From contig JAJEKV010000022.1 of assembly GCA_021234155.1 (NCBI GenBank), forward strand, positions 2,044,728-2,108,727: 64,000 bases of DNA. Direction: 5' to 3'. The DNA is from Isoetes taiwanensis. Lineage: Eukaryota; Streptophyta; Lycopodiopsida; Isoetales; Isoetaceae. The notes below the pieces were generated by a model. It was not told the origin of the DNA, made no database searches, and saw only the letters and a program-made list of their open reading frames with translations. The translations under genes were made by a program, and so were the position numbers. Positions 21,891-32,931 of the stretch are shown one piece after another; the first letter of the stretch is position 1, and each line of letters begins with the position of its first letter.

Positions 21891-23776
21891 TTACGCTAAA
21901 AGCGGCTCACAGATCAATGTGAGGCTAGCTGCAGACTTGGTGGTTTTTTTGTAGGAGTATGACAATGCAAGGGGCAAATAAATGAGGAGGTTAATAGCAG
22001 AGACAAGGACCAAGACCCAGTAGTAATAGTCAAGATGGCCCTTGTTAATATCATTCTGCAGCCATGTAGGATTCACTTTGTCAATCATGGACACAATTGC
22101 ACTACTCAGGAAAGAACCAAAACCATTAGTTACTAAAAAGGCCATACTGACTCCAAGGCTTTGCATGCTGTCAGGAGTCTGTTCATCAAAAAACTCCATG
22201 AGTGCAGGACAAGAGACACTCTGAAGTAATCCATACAACCCATACTGTGGCACCAACCAGAATATACTCAACTTTCCACTCACTCTTTTCCTTTTCATTT
22301 CCACCACTGCTGCAACCATCATGTCTAACATACACAACACAAACCCAATGCCTATCCTTTGTAGCAGGCTGAAGCCTCTTTCATTTTTGTGTGCCTTCTC
22401 AGAAATGGCACCACCCATTTGTCATAAATTGGTAGAAATATGATACCTGTTATGGAAGCAAATAAGGACATGGAAGCTGAGGGTATACTAAAGTTTCCCA
22501 TACGTCTTTCCATGTAACTGCCTTGAGTTACAAAAATGTTCCAACCTGTGAAGAGACTATTCCTAACCAGAGCACGACTATCCAAATGGGGATTACTCTC
22601 AGCACCAATTTTACTTCTTCAACTTGAGTCAAGGTGCAACAAGGCTCCTTTCTGTCTTCTTGTTTCAGAGCTGCCCTGTCAAGAAATCTGCAACAGAATT
22701 CAGAAAAGGATGAACCAGTTAGGGGACATTTTCTTGGAAGAAACAGCTGCAACAAAATAAAGTAGGGCAACAGAGATGGAGAAACCTGAATTGGTCTGTG
22801 TGAGGGAGTTGCCTGTTGCTATAGGTAACATCATTTTTCTCATAGAAATCATCTGTAGTTTCCATCTTTGCCTTTTGAAAGCGGTAATGAGAACATGAGC
22901 AATCTGAGGTAATGGACTTCCTTGACTTTTTTTCTATATCTGTAATGCTTTGTCATGGCGAAGAACATGCACATGGAAACTATTAGAAGCAACATGCAAA
23001 TCCTCATAGCCCAACCCCAGCTTAGTCTGTCTTCAACATACACAAGAGCAGTCATAGACACAATCCCTCCTAAACTAAAGCACCAGGAAGTATAGTTGAA
23101 GAAGGAGGCCATACCCCTCTTTTCCATCACATCCTCTTCATCAAATTGGTCAGCTCCAAAAGATACAATACATGATATCACACTTCCACAGCCAACGGCA
23201 ACCGAATATAATGCAAAAAAAAAATGCCCATCTGGAGTGAGCTTGCCTGAGTGCAGGCTCCATTCTGGCATGGAAAGGGTCTGAGAGATTCGACAGAAAC
23301 AGAGATGGTTAACAACATCATGCCCTGCAATATGCAAAAGATTCATCCAAGTCTACCCTGGAAAATTTGGCATAGTAAATGCACAAAGGATTTCATGGCA
23401 CTTACCAAGAACAAAACCCCCGAAGTAAGAGAGATGGTCCTGTAGCGACCCAAATATGTATCAGAAATGAAAGCACCCACCAGGCCCATGATGGATAAAA
23501 CGCCTTGTAAATTGTTGACATCACGGGCAGATACAGCAGTTCTTCTATGCAATACCGTGGTCATGTAAGTGATAATGTTGCCGTATATGGCAGATAAAAT
23601 CAAAGCATATATTGCGGTGTATGCTGCAAATCATAAAATCAATCTATATCAGTAAAATTTAACAGAATGAGTATTTCGATTTGAGCTTCACCAAGCATTG
23701 GCCAGCATGATTTCCAGCTTCCTATTTTGCGTTTATCAGCTATTCTATCGCTTCCATGTTGAACCAGATTGTACAT
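21891..23776 (-). pseudogene. NPF/PTR family transporter, copy 2, several frameshifts
   Basis: Exons 23776-23692, 23623-23406, 23324-22786 and 22687-21891 keep the same splice sites as the other copies. Compared with copy 4, exon 4 lacks one base in each of two homopolymers (a T-run near 22384-22388 and an A-run near 22532-22536). Exon 3 has two extra T near 22927, loses one base near 22868 and has an altered A-run near 23215. Exon 1 lacks the same 12 nt as copies 1 and 3. As written it cannot encode the full protein; most defects are homopolymer lengths. Confidence 0.88.
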
Positions 23777-24398
23777 TTTCCTCAAGAGGAACTTTGCAAC
23801 GAACCACTTTTGGTCCGGCTAAAAATTGGGGCTTGTGTTGGTTTAAGCTTTCCTATTCGACCAACTTTTTACTTTTTAGTTTGACGTACTAGGGTAAGAA
23901 AATAGAAGGGTCGGCCAATTTTTCTGGCGTGTATTTCTGTTGTGCCACGTAGGATCCTCCTACATTGCTGAATAGAAGTTGGCTCATCGATTCCGCTCAA
24001 GAACAGAGGTAGGAACCGGTAAGATCACATGTATAAAACCGGTTTACCATGTAGGGTTTTGCTTCTGCTCTTGAATAGAATGCTCTGTTTCTGAAACAAT
24101 ATGCTCTATTTCCTTGGTTTTTTGGGGTTTAGATTCTTTTTGCAATAAGACCGATTCAAATAAAAAAACCTGACTTAAACTAAGATTCACAGGTTTATCC
24201 GAAGCCCCCTTACCAAGAATCCACAAAACCAGAGCTTCTGCCATCACCTCTGCTCAATTGGAACCTGCAACATTCATTGGATCTGTGCCCAAAGGGCCGC
24301 GTCAGCTTTTGTTTGAGTCTGTAGCTTGTCTAATCTTGCCAAAAACCTCAAAAAACTGCCGGATTTATATCCAAAAGGCCTCCCCAACTTCTATTTTG

Positions 24399-24515
24399 TA
24401 GGGGAATGGCCTTTGCTCTGCCATTCCGGCACGAGCGGGAGACCCTCTCCCAGCTGCCGCCGGTCGCGGGGCCCCTCCCGCTATGCCGGAATGACATCGC
24501 AAAAGCCATTCCCCT
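24399..24515. repeat. Fold-back repeat (MITE-like), copy 2
   Basis: Same TAGGGGAATGGC / GCCATTCCCCTA inverted ends and GC-rich nested stem as at 15597. The inner CCGGCACGAGCGGGAG pairs better with CTCCCGCTATGCCGG here than in copy 1. Confidence 0.7.
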
Positions 24516-26659
24516 ATACAATATAGAAATAGGGTCGCATATTTATCCTGGGGCTTAATGTGGTGCTGACACGTGTCATTCCCCAATAACACGGAATGGA
24601 AGTTGGGTCTACCAATTTCGTGTTACCTGTTCTCCCAGTTTCACTGTTAATTTTAGTGTTTGTTTGTCTTTATTTCAACAACGTTTTTAACTCAAACTTT
24701 AAACTCAGTTTTTAAACTCAAACTCAGTTTTTTAACTCAAACTTTAAAAACAATGTTTAAATTGAAACGCACTTATTTAAGAAGTGCGTTTGAAAGATTC
24801 ATTCTGAAAATTTACAAAACTCTAAAATGCCCTTAAAAATGACACATTCAGTATCTTAGGTCAAAATATTTACAAAAGTGCTCATGAAAACAACCATTTT
24901 AGGAAGCCTTAACGTTACGGAGCAAAACAAAAATAAAAATATTCCATTTTAGGGGCAAATTCATGTGAAGAAATTAGATGCTTGCACCTTGTCCCTGAAA
25001 ACGTTTGTGTTTGGCTTTACCGCAATTTTTTTATTTCACGACCAACCAATTTGGCTAAACTCATAGTTGACCTACAAACTATCTAATGTCTAACCATTGA
25101 ATCATTTGTTCAACCATTAAATCATAATATTTGGAAAAAAAAAACAATTCCTAAATGCGTTAGAATAGTAAAACCATGTATTATATGCCTTCATGAATTA
25201 AAGTCATGAAAACATTTGATAGGTAACACAAATGCATTCCAAACTGGGCTTGCATGTAAACTGATATGTCTTATGCTTAGAAAGAACGTTTAGTGCATTC
25301 TGGATATTCCATATCTTTACTTATTTACAGCTAATATTTAAGCCGGTAGCCAAATGTACCTTTAACTATTGACTAAAATTTATAAACAGATTACAACCAG
25401 AGTTCATATATGTTCATTGCTCATACGAGTCTTTTCTGCTCAGTAATATGGTCAAGGGCACATTTAATTTTTGCCCAAACACAAACGTAATAATTCTATT
25501 ACCAGGGCACATTTAATTTTTGCTCAACACACAAACTTAATAATTCCATTACCAGGAGAAAGCTTGTGTACAATGCTATTATAAGATGAAATATTGCTAA
25601 ACTTGAATAATGTGTACCTTATACTTGCAATTTCATTTACTGTTGAAACTACTGGAAAATGATTTTCTACAAACAGCATGAATGCTGAAGTTACAAGAAA
25701 AATCGTTTACTACCAACTGTCTTGCACCTGCATTTAGCTTGTGTTAAAGGCAAGCATGTTCTGGACTATTCTGTATTTTATAATGATCTACTAGACATGA
25801 ATTACAGATTTTAAAATAGACCATAATCGTGGATTATGGCTCTTAAATAGACATGATTACAGATCTTAAAAAGGCTAAGTCATGCTGCATCTTATTTCCA
25901 TAATCAAGGTCCATTAGAAATGAGAGAAGCTGGACTACATGCATCTGAATGCAAACACTTTGCCATGCTGCTTTGACTCATGCACATTAAGAGGCAGAAG
26001 AGGCAAAACATTATGCGAACAACTAATAAGACAATAGATCCTTCTGGAAAGGATGCCATATTAATTTCCACATTCCATTAGCCAGTGTCATCTTTAGCAA
26101 AAGAAGGCGCTGCAAAGTCCCTAAAGCATTCATCATAACTTCTTGTGAATAAGCTAGCTTGCAGATCTTGTCTCGTGGAGTCTAGTATCCGCCATGGATT
26201 TGGACTGCGCACTATTTCCAACTAGTACGTGAATCGTGAGAAAAATTGTACGAATGCATGCCGTTTTGAAACAAATACCAAGTGATTTGATGTGGATAAA
26301 TCCACCAAATTGTGGCAAATTTCCAATCTCCCATCTGTCTAATCCGTCCAACAAGCTTTATATTTCTTGAAACTCAACAAGTATTTGTCCAATGACAGAG
26401 TACAAACCAACGAAATGATTCAACAGTGTAAAAAAGCAAAGCCAGAACTGTGTATCATCTAAAACTTGAGAGTACTTTTATGATTTGGAAACTCTCTATG
26501 ATCTGGAACTTGAAAAATTTCTATTTTGTAGCGCACCAAGTGGGATATCTGATGTGATTTATGACACGAGTGATACGTAGTGCACCAAGTGGGATATCTG
26601 CTGTGAAAACACATTCAAAACCATCAAAAGCTATTCGACCATGTCTGCTATGATTCAGA

Positions 26660-26950
26660 CCATGCCTTAAAGCACCTGATTCAGCCTGGATTCGACCTGG
26701 ATAATGGATTTGACCTAGAGTAAACCTGATTCAGCCTGAATTTGACCTGCAAGGATTCAAAACCTGTGTGATTTGACTTGGAAGGTTTCGACCTGGAAGG
26801 ATTCGACCTGTGTGAAAACATGATTGAAAACCCATTCGACTTAGATCAAAACCCATTCGACATGTGTAAGAACCTGTTTGCATTCGACTGTGAAAACCCA
26901 TTAAGCCCCTATGAAAACCCATTCGACACTGTGGAAAAACTAGACAAAGA
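26660..26950 (+). repeat. Degenerate NPFD-type repeat, copy 2
   Basis: Here the frame 26778-26981 is open and reads GFDLEGFDLCENMIENPFD, then LDQNPFDMCKN, then ENPFDTVEKLDKE. NPF tripeptides are known ligands of EH domains, but nothing shows that this is an expressed protein. Confidence 0.5.
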
Positions 26951-27111
26951 AGCTGGCCAGAATAACAAAGTAAAGCCTTAAAAAAAAATCACTAGGAAAC
27001 AAACCTGTTGCATCATTAAGAAACTCTTGCCGCACCAACAAACACCTAGATCGTTAGATAATTACAACCCTAAATTTTTTCTCACACCAAGTTTTTCCTA
27101 GCTCCAGATAA

Positions 27112-27562
27112 ATTTATAATCAAAAGCATCTGCCATGTTTTAGCCAGGCGAAATCATGTTATATCCAGGCGAAATCATGTTATATCCATGGATTGTCAAG
27201 TTATAACCATAATAAAAGTTCCAGATACTAGAATTTTCTTGTATTATAATGTATGATGTTTTTCATGAGAGCTCGTAGTATAAATGTACAACGTGACTTC
27301 CTTTATAAAAATTTCTAGATAAATTTATGCGCCCTCAGGCATTTTCATGTGGGAAGATTGTATAAACTTATACCGCTTTTGAGCTCATCGGGCGGTATAA
27401 ATTTATACCACTTTCGAGTTCATCGGCAAAGATACAAATTTATACCGCTTTGAGCTCATCGGCGGTATAAATTTATACCTGCCGAGCTCTCATATAAATA
27501 AATTTATGCCGTTTTGGTGCAATGCCTCCGAGCTTCCCTTTGGTATAAATTTATACCGTTTG
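27112..27562. repeat. Array of palindromic GGTATAAATTTATACC sites, copy 2
   Basis: Equivalent to 18296-18760. The palindromes themselves are mostly intact, while the CACTGG spacers are changed (for example CATCGG), including small indels. Confidence 0.7.
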
Positions 27563-27947
27563 GAAAAATTAAAACCTACGAACAAGTTGCATGGGTTGGG
27601 TAGACACGAATAGCTCTGGATGGTCAGACAATAACATGCATCATGAACTAGCCGCAAAGTGTAACTTTGTTTAAAATGTCAAATCTACTACATTTTGTAC
27701 AATTATGTTCAAAAATTTGTAGTGATTTCAAAAACTCTGAATGCAGGCTCTTTTTGTCGCTCTAGTGCACTTAATGTTTTTTTCAATGTCTACTTTTTTT
27801 TAGTTTCTGAAATTGCTACAATTTTTCATACCAAACTAGGGGGCTAAAAGGGGTATCAAACAATTTTGCATGGAAGCTAAGTTGAATTAACCCCTCAAAA
27901 AAATCGCTCAAATTATATACTAATTGGGTTAGGGTCCCAAGAAAGAA

Positions 27948-28022
27948 TGGAAACCTCCCAACTTTCGGCTAAAAGCACGGGAGGTTTCCAATCTTGCTAA
28001 CCCGGGGAGGTTTCCATAAAAT
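27948..28022. repeat. Inverted repeat with GGAAACCTCCC ends, copy 2
   Basis: Counterpart of 19134-19215; one C is missing from the first arm and the loop is altered. Confidence 0.5.
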
Positions 28023-28076
28023 CCCCAAAAAATTTTTACGGCTGGCAGACTATTCATAATAACCCAAATTTAGTCT

Positions 28077-28269
28077 ATGGCCATCGCCGTAATATCTTTG
28101 GGCTCATTTTTCGCCGCGTGGATATGGCGGTCGGTGGGGGGCCATCGCGGGCCTTCGTCATAGCCCGAAGTGTTGGATCTTCAAGGCCGGGTTGCAGCGT
28201 CTCCAAAATCTCGTCTCGAGAATCTAGTTATTCCGTCCGGCCTCTTTGGAGCTTATTTCGGCATTCAAG
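28077..28269 (+). pseudogene. Exon-like block A of an unknown gene, copy 2
   Basis: Same start context and GTAACA donor-like end as at 19260-19454, but with extra bases in G and C runs that break the frame. No family recognised. Confidence 0.35.
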
Positions 28270-30386
28270 GTAACAATATAAATGTCCTTATCACTTGCTC
28301 TATTCTTCTTGAATCCCCATTTGTTTGATCATGCAATGCAGAGTCGGCTATGGCGGACGCAAAGATGCTCAAGATGTGCGACTATTTCTTTTCAGATCTT
28401 GCTCGACTTGGAAATGGAGCCGTATGGCATTGCGCATTCCATGTTATATTATAGCGTTAATAGTGGGCCAAACCAAAATGGGCCCAAAACGAAGCTTTAC
28501 TGGCAAGACAAAATCGGCGACTTCGGCGCCCCGATTATTCGCGGTGATTACACATGGCTAATCCTCTCTCGCCATAGCCTTTCCGGTGGAAGCTTTCTAA
28601 TCATCCATCGCTTAGGTTTCTCCAGAATTTCTCCTAAGAAAGATCTAAGCTTCTTTGCCAATCGATTTTGGCTACGTGGTGGGGTCTTCCTCTTTCTTTT
28701 TTGTTTGTTGTTATGTAGTGTCGATAGGGTTTCTTTGGTTCAAGAATTTGCCTCGCCTCGTTTGGCTTGAATTGGTAGATTTAGCAGGAAATATGCTTGG
28801 AGACATGTGATATATCGCGGCCTTGAACGTTTAGCATCTTGAGTGTGAAGTACGCTAGAAGTTAGGAATGTTGTAAAGTAATTCTAGTATAAAGGACAAT
28901 TATGCAATTGATAATAAGAAGTTTGTGGTTCATTTTGCAGATTTGAAGCCGAGCTTAACCATTGCTCCTAGATTCTAGTATCGGTGAAGATGTATCGTAA
29001 TCATGAAGTCCACCGCATTTGTTGAAGGGGAGAATATGTGCCGATACAAGCCGATAGCGATGGGAATTTGCCAGATGACATCATGATCTTTGGAGAGTTT
29101 GATAGACCACTTCCTTGCCGTGGGTGTGGCATTGGGTGGTTCTCGTGAGTGTTTAAAATTGTTTAAAGGCATAATACTGAGAAGAATGCCCTGACTTAAT
29201 GATAATATTTTCGTTTGCAAGTTTCTCTTAGGGCTTTTTTTGCTACCATTTCTGTGGTACTATGGAACGTTTCTTTACTTCTTTTACCAGTATCAAAAAG
29301 ATCCACGAGAACAGTTTGGTCAGGCAAGCATGTGCAATTTGCAAGAAGCCTTTGTTTGCCTTTGTTTGTCTCAAGTGTTATAGGAAGTAATCGTCTTACG
29401 CTTGCCTCTTGCATAATATAATAAACTAGTCAACCACATAGACTAGTTTAGTTTCTTTAGCATATGAAGATTCATTTATTGAATGAGGAAGGCAAATGTG
29501 AAAGTACGCGAAGTAAGAATTATTGACTTTCCTTGATTGATGATATATTATCAATTTATTAAAACTGCTTTCTTTGGCAACCAATTGTGGAATTTATGCT
29601 TTAAGAAGCAAAAGGGCGTGAAAAGCATGTTTTGTTCTTGGCGTGCTTTGGTATTCACACTTGGCATTCTCGATTTTGGTGCATGTGCTCTTAATATGAA
29701 GTGAAGGCCATCCGCCATAACTCTCAAGTTGTGCACAACTCATAGTCTTTTTCATATTTGTTAAGACAACTGACCACGACCTTATTTATTTCGGTCCGGC
29801 TAGGCATTTACTCTTGCCATTGATGCCTTGGTTGGGCGCTTCTAACGAGGTTTGAATGTATAGTGAGTGTTGGATATAAACCCAACTTTTGGGTATAAAC
29901 CCAACTTGTTAATAGTTCTATGCTCTTATGGAGCACCCGTAAAAATTGTAATTTGTCAAACATTTATGGTCAATCGGAATGGTATCTATGAATCACATAA
30001 GAAGGAACTATGTTGTGGTGATGCTTCAGTAAATTCACCTAGTTTGACTGAATTAAAAAGGGGTTGACAGCAGACTTAAGAGTGAATTCGAACATCGTTA
30101 CTCACTGCCTTATGCGGAAAGAGGTTTCTACATGAGAAAAAACCAAGGCGGCTTTTGATGAATTTGAGAAGGCACTTCCTCTGGCTAGAAGGCTTAAAGA
30201 TCCTATTGAAGAGAAAAAGTCAGCTTAGGTAATTCTCTTCTCTTTGTTGCATCTATTTGTAATCTTCATAATTCTAGCAGACATTATGATTAATCTCCTT
30301 TAGTCAAATGGTGCCTATTCTTCTTAGGTATTTCTAGATCTACAATAAGATCTATTGGATTTGAAAACTTGCCATTGCACAAGCAG

Positions 30387-30586
30387 CAAAAGATTGTGAT
30401 ATTGTGTTTGGTGAAAACAAAGGTTATGGGTCAGAGCTGCTATTGTGGGCGTTCCATGTGTTAGAAGAGTTTGTGGCATTTCTAGAAAAGCATGTTCTAT
30501 CATCTGCTGCTGCAGCTGGAGGATTAAGGGCTGCTGCTGAATGTGTGCAAATTGCGTTTGGTCATTGTTCCTTGTTGGAAAAACAG
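30387..30586 (+). pseudogene. EXO84-like exocyst subunit, single exon
   Basis: After a CACAAGCAG acceptor the frame reads KDCDIVFGENKGYGSELLLW, AFHVLEEFVAFLEKHVLSS, then AAAAGGLRAAAECVQIAFGH and CSLLEKQ. From memory this matches a conserved helical segment of plant EXO84 exocyst subunits (SSAAAGGLRAAAECVQIALGHCSLLE). The exocyst tethers secretory vesicles at the plasma membrane. Only this exon is present; the sequence after GAAAAACAG is a fold-back element here and HSP20 flank at 55.78 kb, so the next exons are missing. It is a gene fragment. An upstream open block (about 30110-30227, FDEFEKALPLARRLKDPIEEKK) may be another exon, but I could not place it. Confidence 0.6.
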
Positions 30587-30587
30587 G

Positions 30588-31151
30588 AATTCAAAAGCTA
30601 CAGGTGATGAAAGCCTCAAATGAATTCTAATTTTATTGACATTAACAACCAACACATAACTACCATTGACATTAATTAACACAACCATTGGGTCCAACAT
30701 ATTTAAATTAAAATCCCCCTTAAACCCCCTTTGGTTTGGGTGCATATTCACACGGGGGGTGACGTAGGGCAGCGAGAGCCCTCATAATTGTATTTTGCAC
30801 GTACAAAATCAACACCATATAGTATTCCGCTTGAAATCTTATAGTATTTTGCGAATCTTGTTATACAGTATAGCAAATTTTGTACTTGCATACCCCACAA
30901 ACGAGGAACTTTACGTACGGTGTAGATTAAGGAATAAGGGGTGAATATGCCTATCCAACAGCTCTCGTTGCCCGGAGTCACCCCCCGTGTGAATATGCAC
31001 CCAAACCAAAGGGGGTTTAAGGGGGATTTTAATTTAAATATGTTGGACCCAATGGTTGTGTTAATTAATGTCAATGGTAGTTATGTGTTGGTTGTTAATG
31101 TCAATAAAATTAGAATTCATTTGAGGCTTTCATCACCTGTAGCTTTTGAAT
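30588..31151. mobile_element. Fold-back element with arms of about 190 bp
   Basis: The left arm starts AATTCAAAAGCTACAGGTGA and the right arm ends with its reverse complement TCACCTGTAGCTTTTGAATT. The arms stay complementary for about 190 bp, to CACCCCCCGTGTGAATATGC on the right (near 30980) and its counterpart on the left (near 30745-30770). The middle is about 170 bp. There is no coding sequence. It interrupts sequence that is continuous in the second EXO84/HSP20 copy at 55.78 kb, so it arrived as, or within, an insertion. Another partial copy is at about 50440-50787. Confidence 0.75.
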
Positions 31152-31650
31152 TTCATCACAATAAAACAAATAGAACATAAGTAAAAGTTACCATAAAGAT
31201 AGAGCGGATTGATCCCATTATTCTGAAAGTCATAAAGTTTGCAACACCCATACACAAACATTTTTCAACTGGAATTTAATAGCAGCCTTTGGCCTCCATG
31301 GATTCTTGTGGTGAGAAACCAAAGTGGGAAACTTTTCTGCTTGTTAGCACAAGGATCTAGAAGCCTTGGAATTTGCTTAATAACTGCCTCAAAATCTAAA
31401 AATGCATGGTAATTTTTTGCAACCTTCATTCGGAATGAGCCATAAAGCAATATCCAATAGCGCAATCCTGTATTAATCAGCTGGTAGGATGTGAAAGCCT
31501 ACCAAACCCGGCTGAAAAATTGTTGTTTTAGCATAGATAACTTAACCAAACATATCCATATCATACACTATCAAAAAGATCTCGGAGAGAGCTTTCCAAC
31601 GCAATAAAAAATCATCTCAAAGCGAGCTCGGATCAAAAGTTATGATAAGA
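31152..31650. other. Insert sequence between fold-back element and tandem repeat
   Basis: A minus-strand frame of 66 codons (31465-31265, around [19 protein letters not shown]) is unrecognised. No other structure is seen. This stretch belongs to the 1.8 kb that is absent from the second EXO84/HSP20 copy. Confidence 0.4.
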
Positions 31651-31697
31651 AATGTGTTCACGGGAAAACTGCACAACATGCGCCCTTCAAGCCCCCT

Positions 31698-31940
31698 TCA
31701 TGTGCCCATTATGCACCATACACACAAAAGAGGGCTTGTGTTCTGAGCCATTGGTTGTTGACCATTATGCACCACACGCACAAAAAGAGGGCTTTTGTTG
31801 TGAGTCATTGGTTGTTGACCATTATGCACCACACGCACAAAAAGAGGGCTTTTGTTGTGAGCCATTGGTTGTTGACCATTATGCACCACACGCACAAAAA
31901 AGGGCTTTTGTTGTGAGCCATTGGTTGTTGACCATTGAAA
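31698..31940 (+). repeat. 57-bp tandem repeat, about four copies
   Basis: ACCATTATGCACCACACGCAC begins at 31761, 31818 and 31875, giving a 57-bp period; a more diverged copy precedes these at about 31705. The period is 19 codons, so a 19-residue peptide (VDHYAPHAQKEGFCCEPLV) repeats in frame within a plus-strand open frame 31652-32080. One copy has lost a base (31896-31900, A-run). Likely a minisatellite; translation is not supported by anything else. Confidence 0.85.
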
Positions 31941-31994
31941 AAAAAAAGGCTAAAATCAATGGCTCAGAAATGGTGCACTCTAGATGTACGCATT

Positions 31995-32327
31995 TGATAT
32001 GGTTTATGGGGTATGGGATAAAGCCTGGAAAGGTTGGGGCCCATTGGATAACGATTTCCTTGAAGGATCCACCCTTTTGATGTGTTGGTTATCACTAGAG
32101 GTGCTAGTGCGTAACATTTGGTATCAGAGCCAAGGTTCAATTCCTCGTGGCAACATTGGTGTGTTCCACATGCTTGAGGGCAAGCATCTCGAGGAGGGGA
32201 GGAATTGATATGGTTTATGGGGTATGGGATAAAGCCTGGAAAGGTTGGGGCCCATTGGATAACGATTTCCTTGAAGGATCCGCCCTTTTGATGTGTTGGT
32301 TATCACTAGAGGTGCTAGTGCGTAACA
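31995..32327 (+). mobile_element. TRIM element (miniature LTR retrotransposon), 333 bp
   Basis: Two 122-bp LTRs (31995-32116 and 32206-32327) begin TGATATGG and end GTAACA; they differ at one base (A/G near position 82 of the LTR). The internal 89 bp start with TTTGGTATCAGAGCC, a primer site complementary to initiator-Met tRNA, and end with the polypurine tract GAGGAGGGGAGGAA directly before the 3' LTR. A 5-bp target duplication, GCATT, flanks the element (31990-31994 and 32328-32332). There is no coding capacity, so it must have been mobilised by another element. Near-identical LTRs mean recent insertion. Confidence 0.97.
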
Positions 32328-32498
32328 GCATTAGTACATCCATTTGAATACATCACGAAATCATAGGAAAACCTTAGTGAAAAGCGTACAAAAACACAAA
32401 GAAAACCCCCTGTTATTATGCTACATATTCATTATCTGCTAGAAACAGTAAATTAAAAAGTTTATGGTTTTTTATGATGTTTTGCATTGAATCTACAG

Positions 32499-32914
32499 AC
32501 TTGTGGGATCCGTTCTTTCCTGCGGCGAGGCCGATGCAACAGATGCTAGATTTTGTGGAAAATATGTTCGAAGAGGTGGGTTTGGAAAGGATGGCAAGGA
32601 CCAGAGCTCCATGGGATATAGTAGAGGTAGATGATGTGTATATGATGAGGGTGGACATGCCTGGTTTAAGCAAAGAAGAATTGCATGTGTACCTTGAGGA
32701 AGATGCCCTTGTTATAAAAGGAGAACATAGTGAGGAGAAGAAAGAGGAGGAAAAATGGTCCTCCAGAAGCTTTGGAAGCTATGAAACCAGAGTTGCTCTG
32801 TCTGATAATGTAAAGCGAGAGGACATCAAAGCAGAATTGAAGGATGGAGTTTTGTATGTTACCATTCCTAAGCAAGCCAAGGAAACTAAGAGGCAGAAGA
32901 TTGAAGTTTCTTAA
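32499..32914 (+). CDS. Organellar-type small heat-shock protein (HSP20), last exon
   Basis: The frame enters after a TCTACAG acceptor at 32498 and runs 138 codons to TAA at 32912-32914. It is the alpha-crystallin domain of a small heat-shock protein, an ATP-independent chaperone that holds unfolding proteins. Landmarks: LWDPFFPAARPMQQMLDFVE at the start, APWDIVEVDDVYMMRVDMPG (consensus II region), EEDALVIKGEH, SSRSFGSYETRVALSDN, then ELKDGVLYVTIPK (consensus I) and a KRQKIEVS end. The LWDPF opening and MPGLSKEEL resemble chloroplast and mitochondrial HSP21/HSP23 types, which often have their transit peptide on a separate exon. No upstream exon with a transit peptide is visible, so this copy is probably an orphan exon. 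The sequence breaks off into repeat 22 bp after the stop. Confidence 0.88.
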
Positions 32915-32931
32915 AGATATTGTCTGGCTCT

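Noticed and set aside
24044-24247. Minus-strand frame upstream of the NPF gene (starting MMAEALVLWILGKG in unit 2) as a separate small gene
   Set aside because: It recurs in the units but with different frames and ends in each, has no recognisable domain and could be NPF 5' flank; support is too weak.
30641-31100. Two similar frames on opposite strands as a divergent gene pair
   Set aside because: They are the two arms of the fold-back element read in opposite directions.
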